Numbered from the stretch's first letter, positions 35,201 through 46,504 are shown. The stretch is 64,000 nt of DNA from Canna indica (GCA_034359265.1 CP136890.1:91723501-91787500), one strand, 5' to 3'. Translations and numbers: made by a program. The notes: generated from the sequence alone by a model not told the origin.

Positions 35201-35770
35201 ATCAAGCCAGTTACTATCCGCACCGTGCTCTCTATCGTTGTTTCAGAGAATTGGCCTATTCGTCAACTTGATGTGAAGAATGACTTTCTTCATGGTCACT
35301 TGAAAGAAGAAGTTTACATGTGTCAGCCTCCTGGCTTTATTGATTTCACCCGACCACATTTTGTTTGTCGTCTACGACGATCTCTATATGGCCTAAAGCA
35401 GGCTCCTCAAGCGTACAGTTGCTCGTTCAAGTACGGAGTCCGAGTACAAGAGCTTAGCCAATACCACAACTGAGATTATCTAGTTGTAGTCTCTTCTACG
35501 AGAATTGGGTGTTCGGTTAACCTGTCCACCAACTTTATGGTGTGACAATGTCTCTGCTATTCATCTCACAGCCAACCTAGTTTTTCATGCACGTACCAAA
35601 CATATTGAGATTGATTATCATTTTGTCCGAGAACGCGTCGCACACAAGCAGCTAGTCGTTTGCTTTATCCGCTCTGAAGATCAACTTGCTGACTGTCTCA
35701 CCAAAGGCTTGACTAGCTCTCTCTTTTCCATTCTTCGGTACAAGCTCAATGTTGTCTCCTCCCCATTGCG
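32230..35770 (+). pseudogene. Ty1/copia gag-pol, frameshifted and internally deleted
   Basis: The reading starts near ATG 32230 (MAECNNPFQ). Gag runs to about 33340, with UBN2-like words (FDSQTAAQEDFLNQQW, MIDYINTVKRLANRF) and a zinc-knuckle remnant CQNCNRPGHTA. Protease shows YIDSGATHMS (about 33350); integrase shows ELVHTDIWGPC and FLDDFSKYSW (33917-34020); RT shows WVYRIKEKADG, YKARLVTKGFNQ, DVKNDFLHG and SLYGLKQAPQA (35070-35412). The catalytic YVDD half of RT and most of RNase H are missing: the sequence jumps at about 35415 into the RNase H STESEY block, with a frame change. The end, [16 protein letters not shown], is intact. The element cannot make its own enzymes. Confidence 0.9.
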
Positions 35771-35782
35771 CTTACGGGGGAG

Positions 35783-35891
35783 TAATAGAGAAACGTAATC
35801 GTCACTGCATGCATTGCATGCTGAGCATTGGAAACATAAAATGCCTTTATTGTATCATTTCCAGAAGGCTCTGTAACATGGTTGTATAAGT
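35783..35891 (+). repeat. 3' LTR, part 1
   Basis: It follows a polypurine tract ACGGGGGAG (35774-35782) and copies the 5' LTR up to ATAAGT, where the CACTA element enters. Confidence 0.9.
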
Positions 35892-36872
35892 CACTATAAC
35901 ATTTTAGACCTACGAGAACGGTTGAAAATCGTTCCCAAAAGACAAAAAACCGTTCCCATAGACCTACGGGAACGGTTACCCAAGTGTACTCAAATCAGTC
36001 GTTCCGTTAGGTTATAGGAACGGTTTTCGTCCCTATGACCACGCTGCCAAAAAAATCGTTCCCATAGGTCCAGCCTATGGGAACGATTGTTAAAGTGTTC
36101 CTGTACCATGCCTATAGGAACGGCTGAAAAACTGTTCCTGTAAACCTATCTTATAGGAACGGTTGATAAACCATTCCTATATTCCCAGCCTATAGGAACG
36201 GTTGAAAAACCATTCCTATAATGTTTACCTATAGGAACGGTTGACAATCGTTCCTATAGGTAAAACTTATAGGAACGGTTTTTAGCCGTTCCTATAGGTA
36301 CACAATATAGGAACGGTTTTAACCGTTCCTATAGGTACACATTATAGGAACGGTTTTTAACCATTCCTAATAGTCATATATAATAGGCACGGTTGAAACC
36401 GTTCCTATAGGCCGAAACTATAGGAACGGGTATAGGAACCGTTCCTATAGGTGAGAGGAACCGTTCCTATAGGCCAAAACTATAGGAACGGGTACAGGAA
36501 CCGTTCCTATAGGTGAGAGGAACCGCTCCTATAATTGTTCCTAAACCTGTAAACCATACAATTTTCACACACAACCATACAATTTCAGAAACGTAGATTC
36601 GAAAATATAAATTTCATTCAAACGTAGAATATATTTAATTGTTGACAAAATAACAAATTCACAATTATAGTATTCTCATTCCACAATTTCACAATTAAGT
36701 CTAACTAAAGTTCACAAACATGTGAAATTGTTCTATCAAGCCTAGCATTCCCATTAGCCAAGTCCTCTTAATCATCTCCTCCGTGAAATTCATCTTTCTT
36801 CTCTCAATTCATTATTTTCTTGCAAAAATCAATTAATAATTAAAAAGTATCAAAAGACTCCATAATCGTATA

Positions 36873-37223
36873 TTAAACTAAAATTACCCTATTATTAGGA
36901 TGATGTGTGAAAGTGGAAGAACCTAAGATGCTATTGACATCCCTTGGAGTAGTTGGTGGTGCCAACAGAGCTGTTATAGCCTCTATGTTCAAATCTGGGT
37001 TCGCCTGTGAAATAAATGTCTTCAAAAGGGATTGCATTCCTTGCATTTGGCGTTGCATCTGGTTATGTCTCTCTTCCATTTTTGCATGTCTTTCTTCCAT
37101 TATTGCATGTTGCTCTTTCAAAGACTTCACCTCTTGATCATGTTTTTCCTGCATTACTGTCATTTCTTCATTTTTTTTAAAATTGTGGGTGTAATTGTTC
37201 CTCCATAACAACGCACCCTTCAT
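36873..37223 (-). pseudogene. CACTA tnpA-like C-terminal coiled-coil piece
   Basis: The 116-codon minus-strand ORF has a strong heptad-like run (EKHDQEVKSLKEQH, MEERHAKMEERHNQMQRQM) and then a short Ser/Thr/Pro-rich tail, the layout of the C-terminus of plant Ptta/En/Spm (Transposase_24-type) proteins. It is probably the last exon of the gene whose earlier parts lie at 39790-40902. Confidence 0.5.
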
Positions 37224-37740
37224 GACTTCTCTTTTCCAAACATAGATTGAAAGGCCTCGGCAGCAGGTTTCCCATCATGCTCAACCATGGTTTTAAGCTT
37301 TTCCTAAATGTACATTTAATAATGTTAGTGATAATAATAAATAATTAAGTAAAATAATAGCTAGAAGAAAAACTCACAATTGTTTCTTCAGTTTCATCAT
37401 CTAAGGCTTTTCCATCCTTAGTCCGAGTTTCAACAAACATCTCAACTTGATTGGGTTCTTCATTCTTTTGAGCATGCTTTATATAAATCACAAGAATGAG
37501 TTAAAACGTAATATCGACATTACTATTCAAAATATGAATCTGTTTATGCAAAAAAATATTAACATTTTTTCTTTTATTACAGAAAATCTTTTATTGCCCA
37601 TCCGATGCATCCATTTTTGCTATGATTGTTCAATCTATTTTGTTGGCACATATCCTACATCAATAACAAAGAAACTAAATATATGCAACCAGAAAAAATT
37701 TACAAGTATATATCAGTGCATAACCATATTAAAAAAATAG

Positions 37741-38061
37741 CTTGCTATAGGAATGATAGGAATGACTAGTTGTCCAAACTAAATAGGAATATCAGTCCTA
37801 TATCAGGACTGATATAGGAATGACTAGCTATCCAAATTCTAAGAAAATAAAGTAACATCTATATATACCCATTGAATTACACAATTCCATCATAAGAAAT
37901 GAGTATTGAGATTTGAAGAAACCTTCTCTATCAAGCACTAGAAATTTACTTGGACATAGTTGCTTCACATAGGCTAATTTTACTTGGACCTGGTTGCCTT
38001 CTCTATTAAGCTAATGAAGGAAACAATCAGGTCATGTCATGGTTCAAAATCAAGTCTTTAT
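37741..38061. repeat. Direct repeat D, copy 1
   Basis: It begins CTTGCTATAGGAATGATAGG and ends near CAAAATCAAGTCTTTAT. It is largely identical to 38689-39007, with small indels around a palindromic ATATCAGTCCTATATCAG block. Confidence 0.85.
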
Positions 38062-38688
38062 GACATGCTTTGTGTCATTTGATTAATTAGTATCAGATTT
38101 TCTTTTCAAAAGATTGTTTTGAATATAATTAAATAGAATAAATGTTGCTAAACCAGACCATACTAATCAAAACTGGATGAGCTTTTGAGTCAAACTGGTC
38201 ATGTCATGGTTAAATTTCAAAATCAGCACTATGGTTAAAATTCAAACTGGTTCTCAATAAGCTATTTAGTTTTTTAGGCATTTTCAATTGCTAACTCTGA
38301 TCATAGTATCCTGATACTGGATACTATCAGTATCAGGATACTAATATCCTGATATCAGTATCATCCTGATATCAGTATCATCTTGATACTGATATAAGAA
38401 GCTCCAGCTTATTCCTTGGCTGTAGCACTGGACTGGGGAAACACTGATATCTTGCATGCTTCTTTTCTTTTGGTATTTTGGGCATCCTCATTATTGGTGG
38501 AATATATTATATGGATCTTAAAACAAAATTAATTAAATAGCAACAACAATTAGTAGAAGGAAAAATCTTCACACCCCAGGGTAGATATCAGTATCAGGAT
38601 ACTGATATCAGGGTCTACTGCTTATTTATGCTAATCAGTTACCTGTGCAACTATCCAGCTTAAGGATAAAAATTATGATCAGTATCAG

Positions 38689-39007
38689 CTTGCTATAGGA
38701 ATGATAGGAATGACTAGCTGTCCAAACTGAATAGGAAGAAGCTCCGGCTTATCAAGACTGATATAGGAATATCAGTCCTATATCAGGACTGATATAGGAA
38801 TGACTAGCTGTCCAAATTCTAAGAAAATAAAGTAACATCTATATTTACCCATTGAATTACACAATTCCATCATAAGAAATGAGTATTGAGATTTGAAGAA
38901 GCCTTCTCTATCAAACACTAGAAATTTACTTGGACCTGGTTGCCTTCTCTATTAAGCTAATGAAGGAAACAATCAGGTCATGTCATGGTTCAAAATCAAG
39001 TCTTTAT
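38689..39007. repeat. Direct repeat D, copy 2
   Basis: Same start and end words as 37741-38061, about 0.95 kb downstream in the same orientation. Confidence 0.85.
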
Positions 39008-39789
39008 AGCAGGAACTAAAATCAAGTGGTTTTGTAATTTTTAAAAATGTAATGTGGCTGCTTGCATGGTGTAATAAAGAGGTGGTTGTCAGTCCTCTTC
39101 AAGCTGAGCTAAAATCTTGTTCAAGTTTGGATATTATTTAAAATTACCATAATTCTTCTACTTGTTGCAGATATGTTAAACAGAAATAGCTTTAATATGG
39201 ATGAGGATAGCAGAGAGAAACTTAGAAGATTGAAGGGGAAGGAGATATCAGTATCGATACTGATATCCTAAAATCAGTATCAGGATATTGTATCAGGATA
39301 CTGATATCCTGATACTGTTATCTTGCATGCTTCTTTTTTATGGACATAAAGGTCATGGTAGCAAGCCTTAAATTTCATGTGTTGATAAAGGTAATGAGGG
39401 AAGAAGATGGGATAAATGTATCAGTCAACACGGTGAGAGACTATAAGTAATATATGGACATAAAGCTTATTCTTTAACAACTATTAGTTTAAATAAAAGA
39501 AACCTAGCTAGCTACTTACTTGGATGGGTTCATAGCTCCAATAATCAATCATTTGCTTGAAGTGTTCGAGATGAATGTCCGTAGGATGATTTTTGATCCT
39601 CTCGTTATTTGTTGCGTAATTGTCAAAATGTTCCTTCTTGATTTTTTATTTGTGTTTTCTCCAAGCTTCATCCATAATTTTGAACACAACCCCTTTTTCT
39701 ATTTCTGGAAGGATGATTTTTTTTCTACAAAATGAAGCAAAACAAGCATTAATATTGACATGCAAATGTAAATAAATAATATAAAAAAA

Positions 39790-40902
39790 TCATACATTGA
39801 TATATTTCCATATGTCATCCTTGTTTGGTACAGCCTTCCAATTGGTGTAAATCAAGGGACACCAATCTGAATTTCGTGCCACGGTTCCTAAAAATTGGCT
39901 CAAGTCTGAAACAACTTTCTCATTGGGCCCAACTGGTTGTGCTTCACTATTGAAAATTATTTCTTGTCGCTCCTCTAGCGATCTTCCATGAATTTTGTAG
40001 CACATTGTCTTCCCTCTTGCTTTCTTTTTTGGTGTTCCTAATTGACATAACAATAATGATTTAAACATAAGCTAATTATAGAATTACATATAATGACATA
40101 ATATACCTTCAGACGTATCGTGTTCTGGCTCATCGGGTATATTGTGCTCTACCTCAACATTTGCTTCCTCTTCCAGCTCATCAACTATATTGTGTTCTTC
40201 CTCAACTTGGTCCATGTCTCTACATTTCTCTTCTAGTTGATCTTCCTCAACTTGCATACCCATCTTCTCACGATATGCAACCACTGACATTGATGGGCGC
40301 AAAGGTGCAGTCTTTGTCTTCGTTGTTGCATACTCATCTCCTTGCTCATGGTTAACTTCTCTTTGTTGATCTTGAATGGTTGACATTTTTAGCTTTGGTC
40401 CTTGGGTAGATCTTTGATATTGAATGATTGGTCTTTGTTGTTGCACTTGAGAAGATCTTGTATTGGAATTGAAAGGAACTTGCTTTTGAGTAGAGGATAT
40501 GGGTTTCAAGATGGCTGCATTAATTGGTTTTTTTCCTTTATCTTGCACATTGGAAATGGCCTGTCTCATAGTAGAAGCACTAGGTTGAGTGGGGACTGCA
40601 TCCTTTGACTTTTCATATGGTGTTTTTCCTCTCTCTTGCACATTGATATTCTTCTTATTAGCCTCTGAAGCATGTCTTTTCAACATTATATGTTTGTTTC
40701 CAGCTGGCTGACTCTTTGAATTTAACTTCTTATTATGTTCAATCCTTTCACATTTAATTTTGTAATGCTTGGCTAACTCTTTGCTTGACTTTGATTGTAG
40801 TGGAAATTCCATATCACTTCCTTGTATCATCTCACTGCATAAATCATAGAATTTTTTTTTTAATTTTGAGTTAAATAAATCATAAATATATAGCATGTTC
40901 AA
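39790..40902 (-). pseudogene. CACTA tnpA-like (Transposase_24-type) gene, N-terminal part
   Basis: Two minus-strand pieces are separated by a short intron-like gap. 40084-40902 encodes a low-complexity, basic then acidic N-terminal region (272 codons). 39790-40068 encodes TMCYKIHGRSLEERQEI, VSDLSQFLGTVARNSDWCPL and YTNWKAVPNKDDIWKYINV, which closely follow the conserved block of plant CACTA accessory proteins (KCxKIHxR, FLGTxAR, PLxYxxWKxVP, IW). Whether splicing could still make a protein is unclear. Confidence 0.65.
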
Positions 40903-41117
40903 ATATGAATAAAAGGAAGTTGCTATAGTAAGGTCTAAATAGTTTGGATATTGGGGAAATTCCCCTACAGATCAAGCCAACTTGGATTTCTACTACTCCC
41001 TTATAAACAACCTTCAAAACCATATTATTGTGCATGGTTGGATTTCTACTACTCCCTTATAAGCCAACTTGGTTTTTTTAGGCCCTTGTTTCACTTGGAT
41101 TTACAGGACTTCAGGAT

Positions 41118-41580
41118 GCTGATATCAACACCATGAGCATCCTAATACTGATATTAGTATCAGGATCAAGGTGTGGTCGGGTTCTGTGAATTATGTAATT
41201 AACTGTGATAAGGGGTTGAAAGGTGGCAACATCAGTAATATTAGGATACTATCAGTAACATTAGGATACTATCAGTAATATTAGGATACTGATACATGAT
41301 ATCAGGTATCAGTAATATCAAGATACTTATATGAGTATCCTGATATCATGATACATCAATATTTGTATCATTTTGTCTATAGCAACATCAATATCAATAT
41401 GTATCCTGATATCAAGACACTATATAAGTATCCTTCATGCTATCATTAATTCTGAATTATCCAGATATCACCATGTAATTCTGAATTATAAACACATTAA
41501 AAGGCATATAATTGTAAGCCTTTATTCATATCAGTATAAGCCTTTATAGTGAAACAGTAGGGTAGTATCAATTTCATATA
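41118..41580. repeat. Direct repeat E, copy 1
   Basis: It runs from GCTGATATCAACACCATGAG to AGTATCAATTTCATATA and matches 41778-42218 with few differences. Confidence 0.85.
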
Positions 41581-41777
41581 ATTGTACTTACTAAGCTTTG
41601 TTAAATTAACCTTGTACCAATAGTTAAATATACATCAATATTAGTATCAGCATCAATATCCTCATATTGATATCAGGCTGCTAATATCAGTATCAACATC
41701 CTGATATTGATATCAGGATGCTGATATCAACATCAATATTAGGATGCTAATCAGCATCCTCATATTGATATTAGACT

Positions 41778-42218
41778 GCTGATATCAACATCATGAGCAT
41801 CCTAATACTGATATTAGTATCAGGATCAAGGTGTGGGTTCTGTGAATTATGTAATTGACTGTGATAAGGGGCTGAAAGGTGGCAACATTAGTAATATTAG
41901 GATACTATCAGTAACATTAGGATACTGATACCTGATATCAGGTATCAGTAATATCAAGATACTTATATGAGTATCCTGATACCAAGATACATCAATATTT
42001 GTATCCTTTTGCCTATAGCAACATCAATACCAATATGTATCCTAATATCAGGACACTATATCAGTATCCTTCATGCTATCATTAACTCTAAATTATCCAG
42101 ATGTCACCATGTAATTCTGAATTATAAACACATCAAAAGGCATATAATTGTAAGCCTTTATTCATATCAGTATAAGCCTTTATAGTGAAACAGTAGGGTA
42201 TTAGTATCAATTTCATAT
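41778..42218. repeat. Direct repeat E, copy 2
   Basis: The same words as 41118-41580, about 0.66 kb downstream. Confidence 0.85.
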
Positions 42219-42782
42219 GACCATGAATAACATGGTGCTATTTGACTCATGAATAACAGGTACAACAACATCTAGGTGAATATGTTATCTAGCAAACCAA
42301 ACACCAAACCATGACACCAATATATCAAAGAAAATGTTATCTAGCATACTTGTAGTTTTTGGTAAGTGATCATCTTAAACTCAACATTACTTAAATTTAA
42401 CGGTAATTATGAGAAAAACATGTAGAACAAAGTGCTCATTTCCAAACACTTGGAACAAAGTATGAGAAAAACCAAAATGAATGTGATTGTCCTATGGTTT
42501 TAAGTCAGACCTGATGAAAACCTAAAAGAAAGGAAATGTAATGGCATAAATCAAATCTAGCTAGTTTTTGGTTAATGATTTACAACCTAACTTGGGTTCA
42601 GCCAAACTTGATATCCAATTGAGCTTACAACCTAGCTCAGGTTCACACCACTTCATAGAATCAAACTGAAAGAAGGCTACTATTGAGAAGGCTAACTGTT
42701 AATAGGATAATGTTGGTACGAAAGATTATTACTTTAAAATGTTCTTTCTTCCAAGTTATGATTTGTCTTATTTGATATGCAG

Positions 42783-43252
42783 CTGGTCTTGAGAAGGGTA
42801 AGCAAACTCTTATGGAAATGGTAATTCTACCAACTAAAAGATGGGACCTATTTACAGGTCTTCGCAAGCCAGCTAGAGGTGCATCTTTAGAAGCAATTAT
42901 TTAGCTTGAACTATACACTTTGGTGAAAGTATTTAGAGGTGATATTTATGTTGCTCAGGTTTGCTTCTCTTTGGCCCAATCTGAATATGGGAAAACAATG
43001 CTTGCTAAAGCTGTTGCATCAGAATCAGAGGTCACATTCTTTAATGTTTCTGCTTCATCTTTAACATCAAAATGGGTATAACTTTATCATATCTAGTTTC
43101 ACATGCAAAGCTTTGATGGATTACCAGTTTTTCCAATTAAAAAGTTCTTATTCTTTACACTGTTGAAGTAGGTGGGAGAGTCTGAAAAGCTTGTCCGAAC
43201 TCTTTTTGAGGTTGATATTGACAAGCAACCATCTATAATCTTCATGGATGAA
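42783..43252 (+). pseudogene. Captured fragment of a spastin-like AAA-ATPase gene (three exons with introns)
   Basis: Three plus-strand exon-like blocks keep GT/AG borders. 42783-42878 encodes [31 protein letters not shown]. 42959-43075 encodes LLLFGP, then after a one-base shift [29 protein letters not shown]. 43172-43252 encodes VGESEKLVRTLFEV, DKQPSIIFMDE. The order matches the Walker A to Walker B part of a plant spastin/katanin-type AAA ATPase. Walker A is damaged (one extra base; GPPGNGKT region reads P-S-E-Y-GKT), and the gene stops after Walker B, so it cannot be an enzyme. Retained introns point to capture from genomic DNA and not from mRNA. It lies inside CACTA boundaries proven by terminal repeats and target duplication. 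Confidence 0.82.
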
Positions 43253-43814
43253 GTATGCTACTATAACTCCATGCTTTATTTGTTTAAATTCTAAAAAAAA
43301 AATCATTGTTTGTATATGTGAACCTTATTATTCTAATATGAGAAACTCTTTGGCCAAAATATCTAGTTCTTTTCATCAATAAGCAATCATTGGATTGCTT
43401 AAAATGGAATCAAACTTCAAATCTAAAGTAGAACATTAGGTCACAAAAACTTGGAACTTGGTTGGCTGTGAGGACTGCTGGATGAAATTAGATAACATGG
43501 AAAATTGTATATCATAGGATCCAAAATTGTATGTTGATAACATGGAACTAAAGCTCAAATAATTAACAACTTACATCAGTTTAATTCATCATCAAATGTT
43601 ATGTACGCACAGTACATTAGAATATTCAATTAGATTCAAGTAAGATAGATGATGTGCACCTCCTTTGGAAGCGCTTCTCGTCTCTGAATCGATATAGCTC
43701 CAATTGATCTTTCACCTAGTCAGACATAAAAAAATGGATGTTAGGCGCGCTTATCAACTGCAATAGAGCAGGCCAGAGGATTAGGACGTGAGCAGAGGGA
43801 AAAAAGAAACAAGG

Positions 43815-44105
43815 AGGGGAGCAGGAGTTACCAGCGGCGAGCAAGAGTTACCAGCGCGAGGAGGAGGAGTAGGACAAGCAGGAACTACTAGTGGCGATAC
43901 AGCCAGAGTTACCAGCGGCGAGCAGGAAGATTAGGATGCGAGCAGGAGTACCAGCGGCGAGCCGAAAGAATTACCAACGACGAGCTGGAGGAGTTACCAC
44001 CGGCGATAGAGCAGGAGGAGGGTTTTAGTCGAGCAGGAGGAGGGCGGGCAGAGTGAAACAAGCTTGAAAGGGTTTTAGTCGAGCAGGGGGAGGTGGGATT
44101 TTTGT
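43815..44105. repeat. GC-rich degenerate minisatellite in the CACTA element
   Basis: Variants of GAGTTACCAGCGGCGAGCA and GGTTTTAGTCGAGCAGGAGG recur several times. It abuts the right subterminal array and may be part of the promoter/leader for the minus-strand genes. Confidence 0.6.
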
Positions 44106-44431
44106 CGAACACAGCTGAAAAAGAGCGGGTTTTGAAACTATTTTAGGGATTTAGGAACAGTTCATTTTATTGTTCTGTTTTTGACATATAGGAACGGTTT
44201 TGGGGTACTTTTGGGAACGGTTCTTATCAGTGTTCCCATAGTATTTGGCTACGGGAACAATTTTGAAAACCGTTCCCACATATTGGCTATGGGAACGGTT
44301 TTTATCAGTGTTCCCATAGTATTTGGCTACGGAATAGTTATTAAAACCGTTCCCATAAGTGATGTATGGGAACAGTTTTTTAACTGTTCCCAAAAGTGGC
44401 GTGGCCACAGTCACAAAATGTAGTAGTGAGT

Positions 44432-44504
44432 CTATAAATATGATCAATAAACAAACCTCTGTCAAGTGACAGAGACTTTCTTCTCTATTTCTATCGTTAC
44501 TATA
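44432..44504 (+). repeat. 3' LTR, part 2
   Basis: CTATAAATATGATC ... GTTACTATA completes the LTR after the CACTA element. The AGT at 44429-44431 is the duplicated target. Confidence 0.9.
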
Positions 44505-45223
44505 AGGTTCAATATTAATGATCCTAGGTTCAATATTAAAAAACTTAGGTTCACTCATAAGAGGGGCTCCATAGAAGGTTTTTTCGTCTTTGTTTGTTTT
44601 AATTTTATCATTTTGCTTTCATTCACTTTTCATAATAATTACAAAGTGATTTTTCTTCCCCTCCTTTCTTTGACAAACACTCGATCTCACGAAATGACAT
44701 TTTTCCTTTGATTTTTCTATTTTAAAAGGATTTCATTGTTGTTAGTGCACGACCCTGCTAAATCCATTTTTTCGTATTATTTCCTGCCATAAATCAGGAT
44801 GCTTATAGCGTGATGATTATGCGTTCATATATAGCTGGTGTTTGATTGCTTTCTGCTGATACCAATTAATACCATATTGAATATGCATGCATCATCGAAA
44901 TAGATTGACGTGTAGCAATTGTTTAGATTATATAGCTCTTAATTTGATGGCTTTCATGTGGTTTTACAGCGCCTGGCATCGATCTATAACTTAATCTCTG
45001 CAAGTTGTAATATATATGCAGCTCGATCGATAATATCGTATGCATGATATATATATAAACCTGAGCACAAGTTAGATTATGCAACGTCGTCTTCATCGTT
45101 CTATACAAAATTACCATATATCAAAGACTGAAGTGATTCTTCCCACTAGAGGACTTGTAAGATGTACTTCTCGACACAGAAAGCACCGATGACGATCGAT
45201 GCAACATAAGCATGGTTCATAGG

Positions 45224-45228
<5 letters not shown>

Positions 45229-45275
<47 letters not shown>
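45229..45275. repeat. AT microsatellite
   Basis: About 23 uninterrupted AT units, just left of the hAT MITE at 45305. Confidence 0.95.
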
Positions 45276-45276
<1 letters not shown>

Positions 45277-45304
45277 CGATCTGCAAAATATGGTGTATAT
45301 GATC

Positions 45305-45551
45305 TAGGGGTGGCAAAACGGGCCGGCCCGCAGTTAACGGGCCGGCCCGGCCCGGCCCGATAAGGTAGCGTGCCGGCCCGGCCCGGCCCGCGAGCCTTCT
45401 TATTAACTAAAAAAATTTTAAAAAATTGTAAAAAAAATAATTTAAAATATTTAAGAGACCAAATAAGCATCAAATATGATATTTCACATGAAAAACTCCA
45501 TAGATTAACTTCACATTCAATTTTAAAGCACTAAACAAGCCCTAATCTAAA

Positions 45552-45593
<42 letters not shown>

Positions 45594-45773
45594 TAGCGGG
45601 CCAAACGGGCCGGGCCGGCCCGATAAGAGCCGGCCCGCGTCGGCCCGCAATGTTATCGGGCTGGGCCAGCCCGGCCCGATAAGCTTATCGGGCCAAATTT
45701 TTCGGCCCGGCCCGCAGTTATCGTGCCGTGCTCGTGCCGTGCTATCGTGCCGTGCCTATTTTTGCCGCCCCTA
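45305..45773 (+). mobile_element. hAT MITE, copy A, 469 bp
   Basis: It begins TAGGGGTGGCAAAACGGG and ends TATTTTTGCCGCCCCTA, with a perfect 8-bp target duplication ATATGATC (45297-45304, 45774-45781). Subterminal GGCCGGCCCG / CGGGCCGGCC runs flank an AT-rich centre containing a TA run at about 45557-45590. It belongs to the same family as 51566-52038, which is inverted. Confidence 0.93.
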
Positions 45774-45781
45774 ATATGATC

Positions 45782-46504
45782 TATCATCTATGTCTGAAAC
45801 TATTGAGCTAATTTCCAATCACGTCCTAGAAATTGATGAGTTGATAAACTATGAAAATTAATGGAAATACACAGTATGCAAAAATTGATGGGTATACACT
45901 GAGTGCAGAATTGATGAGAAGAAGAAAATAGAGTTGATAAAATGAAAAATTAATGTAGAAGAAAAAAATTGTGATGAAACTTATGAACATATATATTATG
46001 AATATTTTAAAATATTTTTATAGATAATTATATATATTTTAGAATTATTATATTATATTTGGATCGAATTAATTTCTCGGGCCTGTTAGACGAGCCCACG
46101 AAGCATAGCTCCACCTATAACCACTTAGGAATCTAGGTTGTGTTGGGCTGGCCCAAGGTTCGGCGCGAGGGCTCAGCCTGAGAACTCCGAGAGAATTATT
46201 ATCTTTGGACTATACCCGATGGTTTGAACATAATCACATCACAATCAAGGGGCAAACCTTGGCAACTGATTCATTCAAGACATCTCAGCGACAATATATT
46301 AAGAAGAAATCACTGCTAGAAAGTCTTCTATCGAAGACCTGCTTTATAAGCCAAATCTTGCATCTACATGTATCTTCTTCTGATCCAATTCTTGACAGAC
46401 ACATCTCGTATACGTCCTCACTTGAGCGTCAGAGTGTCTTTGTGGGTCGTCCTCGATCCGCATCCAACCATGAGCCATGAGGACTTGCAGTGTGTCTGAT
46501 CTGA
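45782..46504. mobile_element. Intergenic DNA ending in a gypsy-type LTR fragment (about 46060-46504)
   Basis: CACTTGAGCGTCAGAGTGTC at 46419-46438 corresponds to TTTGAGCGTCAAAGTATC in the LTR at 57605, a block near the end of Tat-type LTRs. The fragment is cut by the CACTA element at 46505. 45782-46060 shows nothing recognisable. Confidence 0.45.

Larger units (their letters stand above)
38300..42080. repeat. Dispersed palindromic TATCAGGATACTGATATC family inside the CACTA element
   Basis: The words GATATCAGTATCAGGATACT, CTGATACTGATAT and TATCAGTATCCTGATA recur in clusters at about 38300-38400, 38585-38615, 39245-39320, 41110-41420 and 41635-42080. They are self-complementary and so can fold locally. 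Confidence 0.75.
35892..44428. mobile_element. CACTA element carrying a captured host-gene fragment, 8537 bp
   Basis: The terminal repeats CACTATAACATTTTAGAC and, inverted, CACTACTACATTTTGTGAC are flanked by a perfect 3-bp target duplication AGT (35889-35891, 44429-44431), which when collapsed restores the LTR it entered. Subterminal arrays of ATAGGAACGGTT in both orientations occupy 35920-36540 and 44150-44400. Inside are minus-strand transposase-accessory relics (36873-40902), large direct repeats, many TATCAGGATACTGATATC-like palindromes, and a plus-strand AAA-ATPase fragment (42783-43252). No tnpD was seen, so it is probably non-autonomous. Confidence 0.9.
31948..44504 (+). mobile_element. 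Ty1/copia retrotransposon with TA...TA LTR ends, split by a CACTA element
   Basis: The LTRs start TAATA(A/G)AGAAACG and end CGTTACTATA. The 5' LTR is 31948-32131; the 3' LTR is 35783-35891 joined to 44432-44504. A perfect 5-bp target duplication AGGTT (31943-31947 and 44505-44509) fixes both ends. Gag-pol is present but defective. The LTRs differ at about 5 of 181 positions plus two small indels. It lies 225 bases downstream of the CYP703A stop codon, in the same orientation. Confidence 0.92.

Noticed and set aside
35920..36540. Regularly repeated ATAGGAACGGTT units resembling a CRISPR-like array
   Set aside because: The units alternate in orientation, have no constant-length spacers and lie at the ends of a CACTA element; they are subterminal transposase-binding repeats in a plant genome.
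37447..37740. 97-codon plus-strand ORF in the CACTA element
   Set aside because: AT-rich, with no domain, running into the start of a direct repeat; probably intronic sequence of the minus-strand accessory gene.
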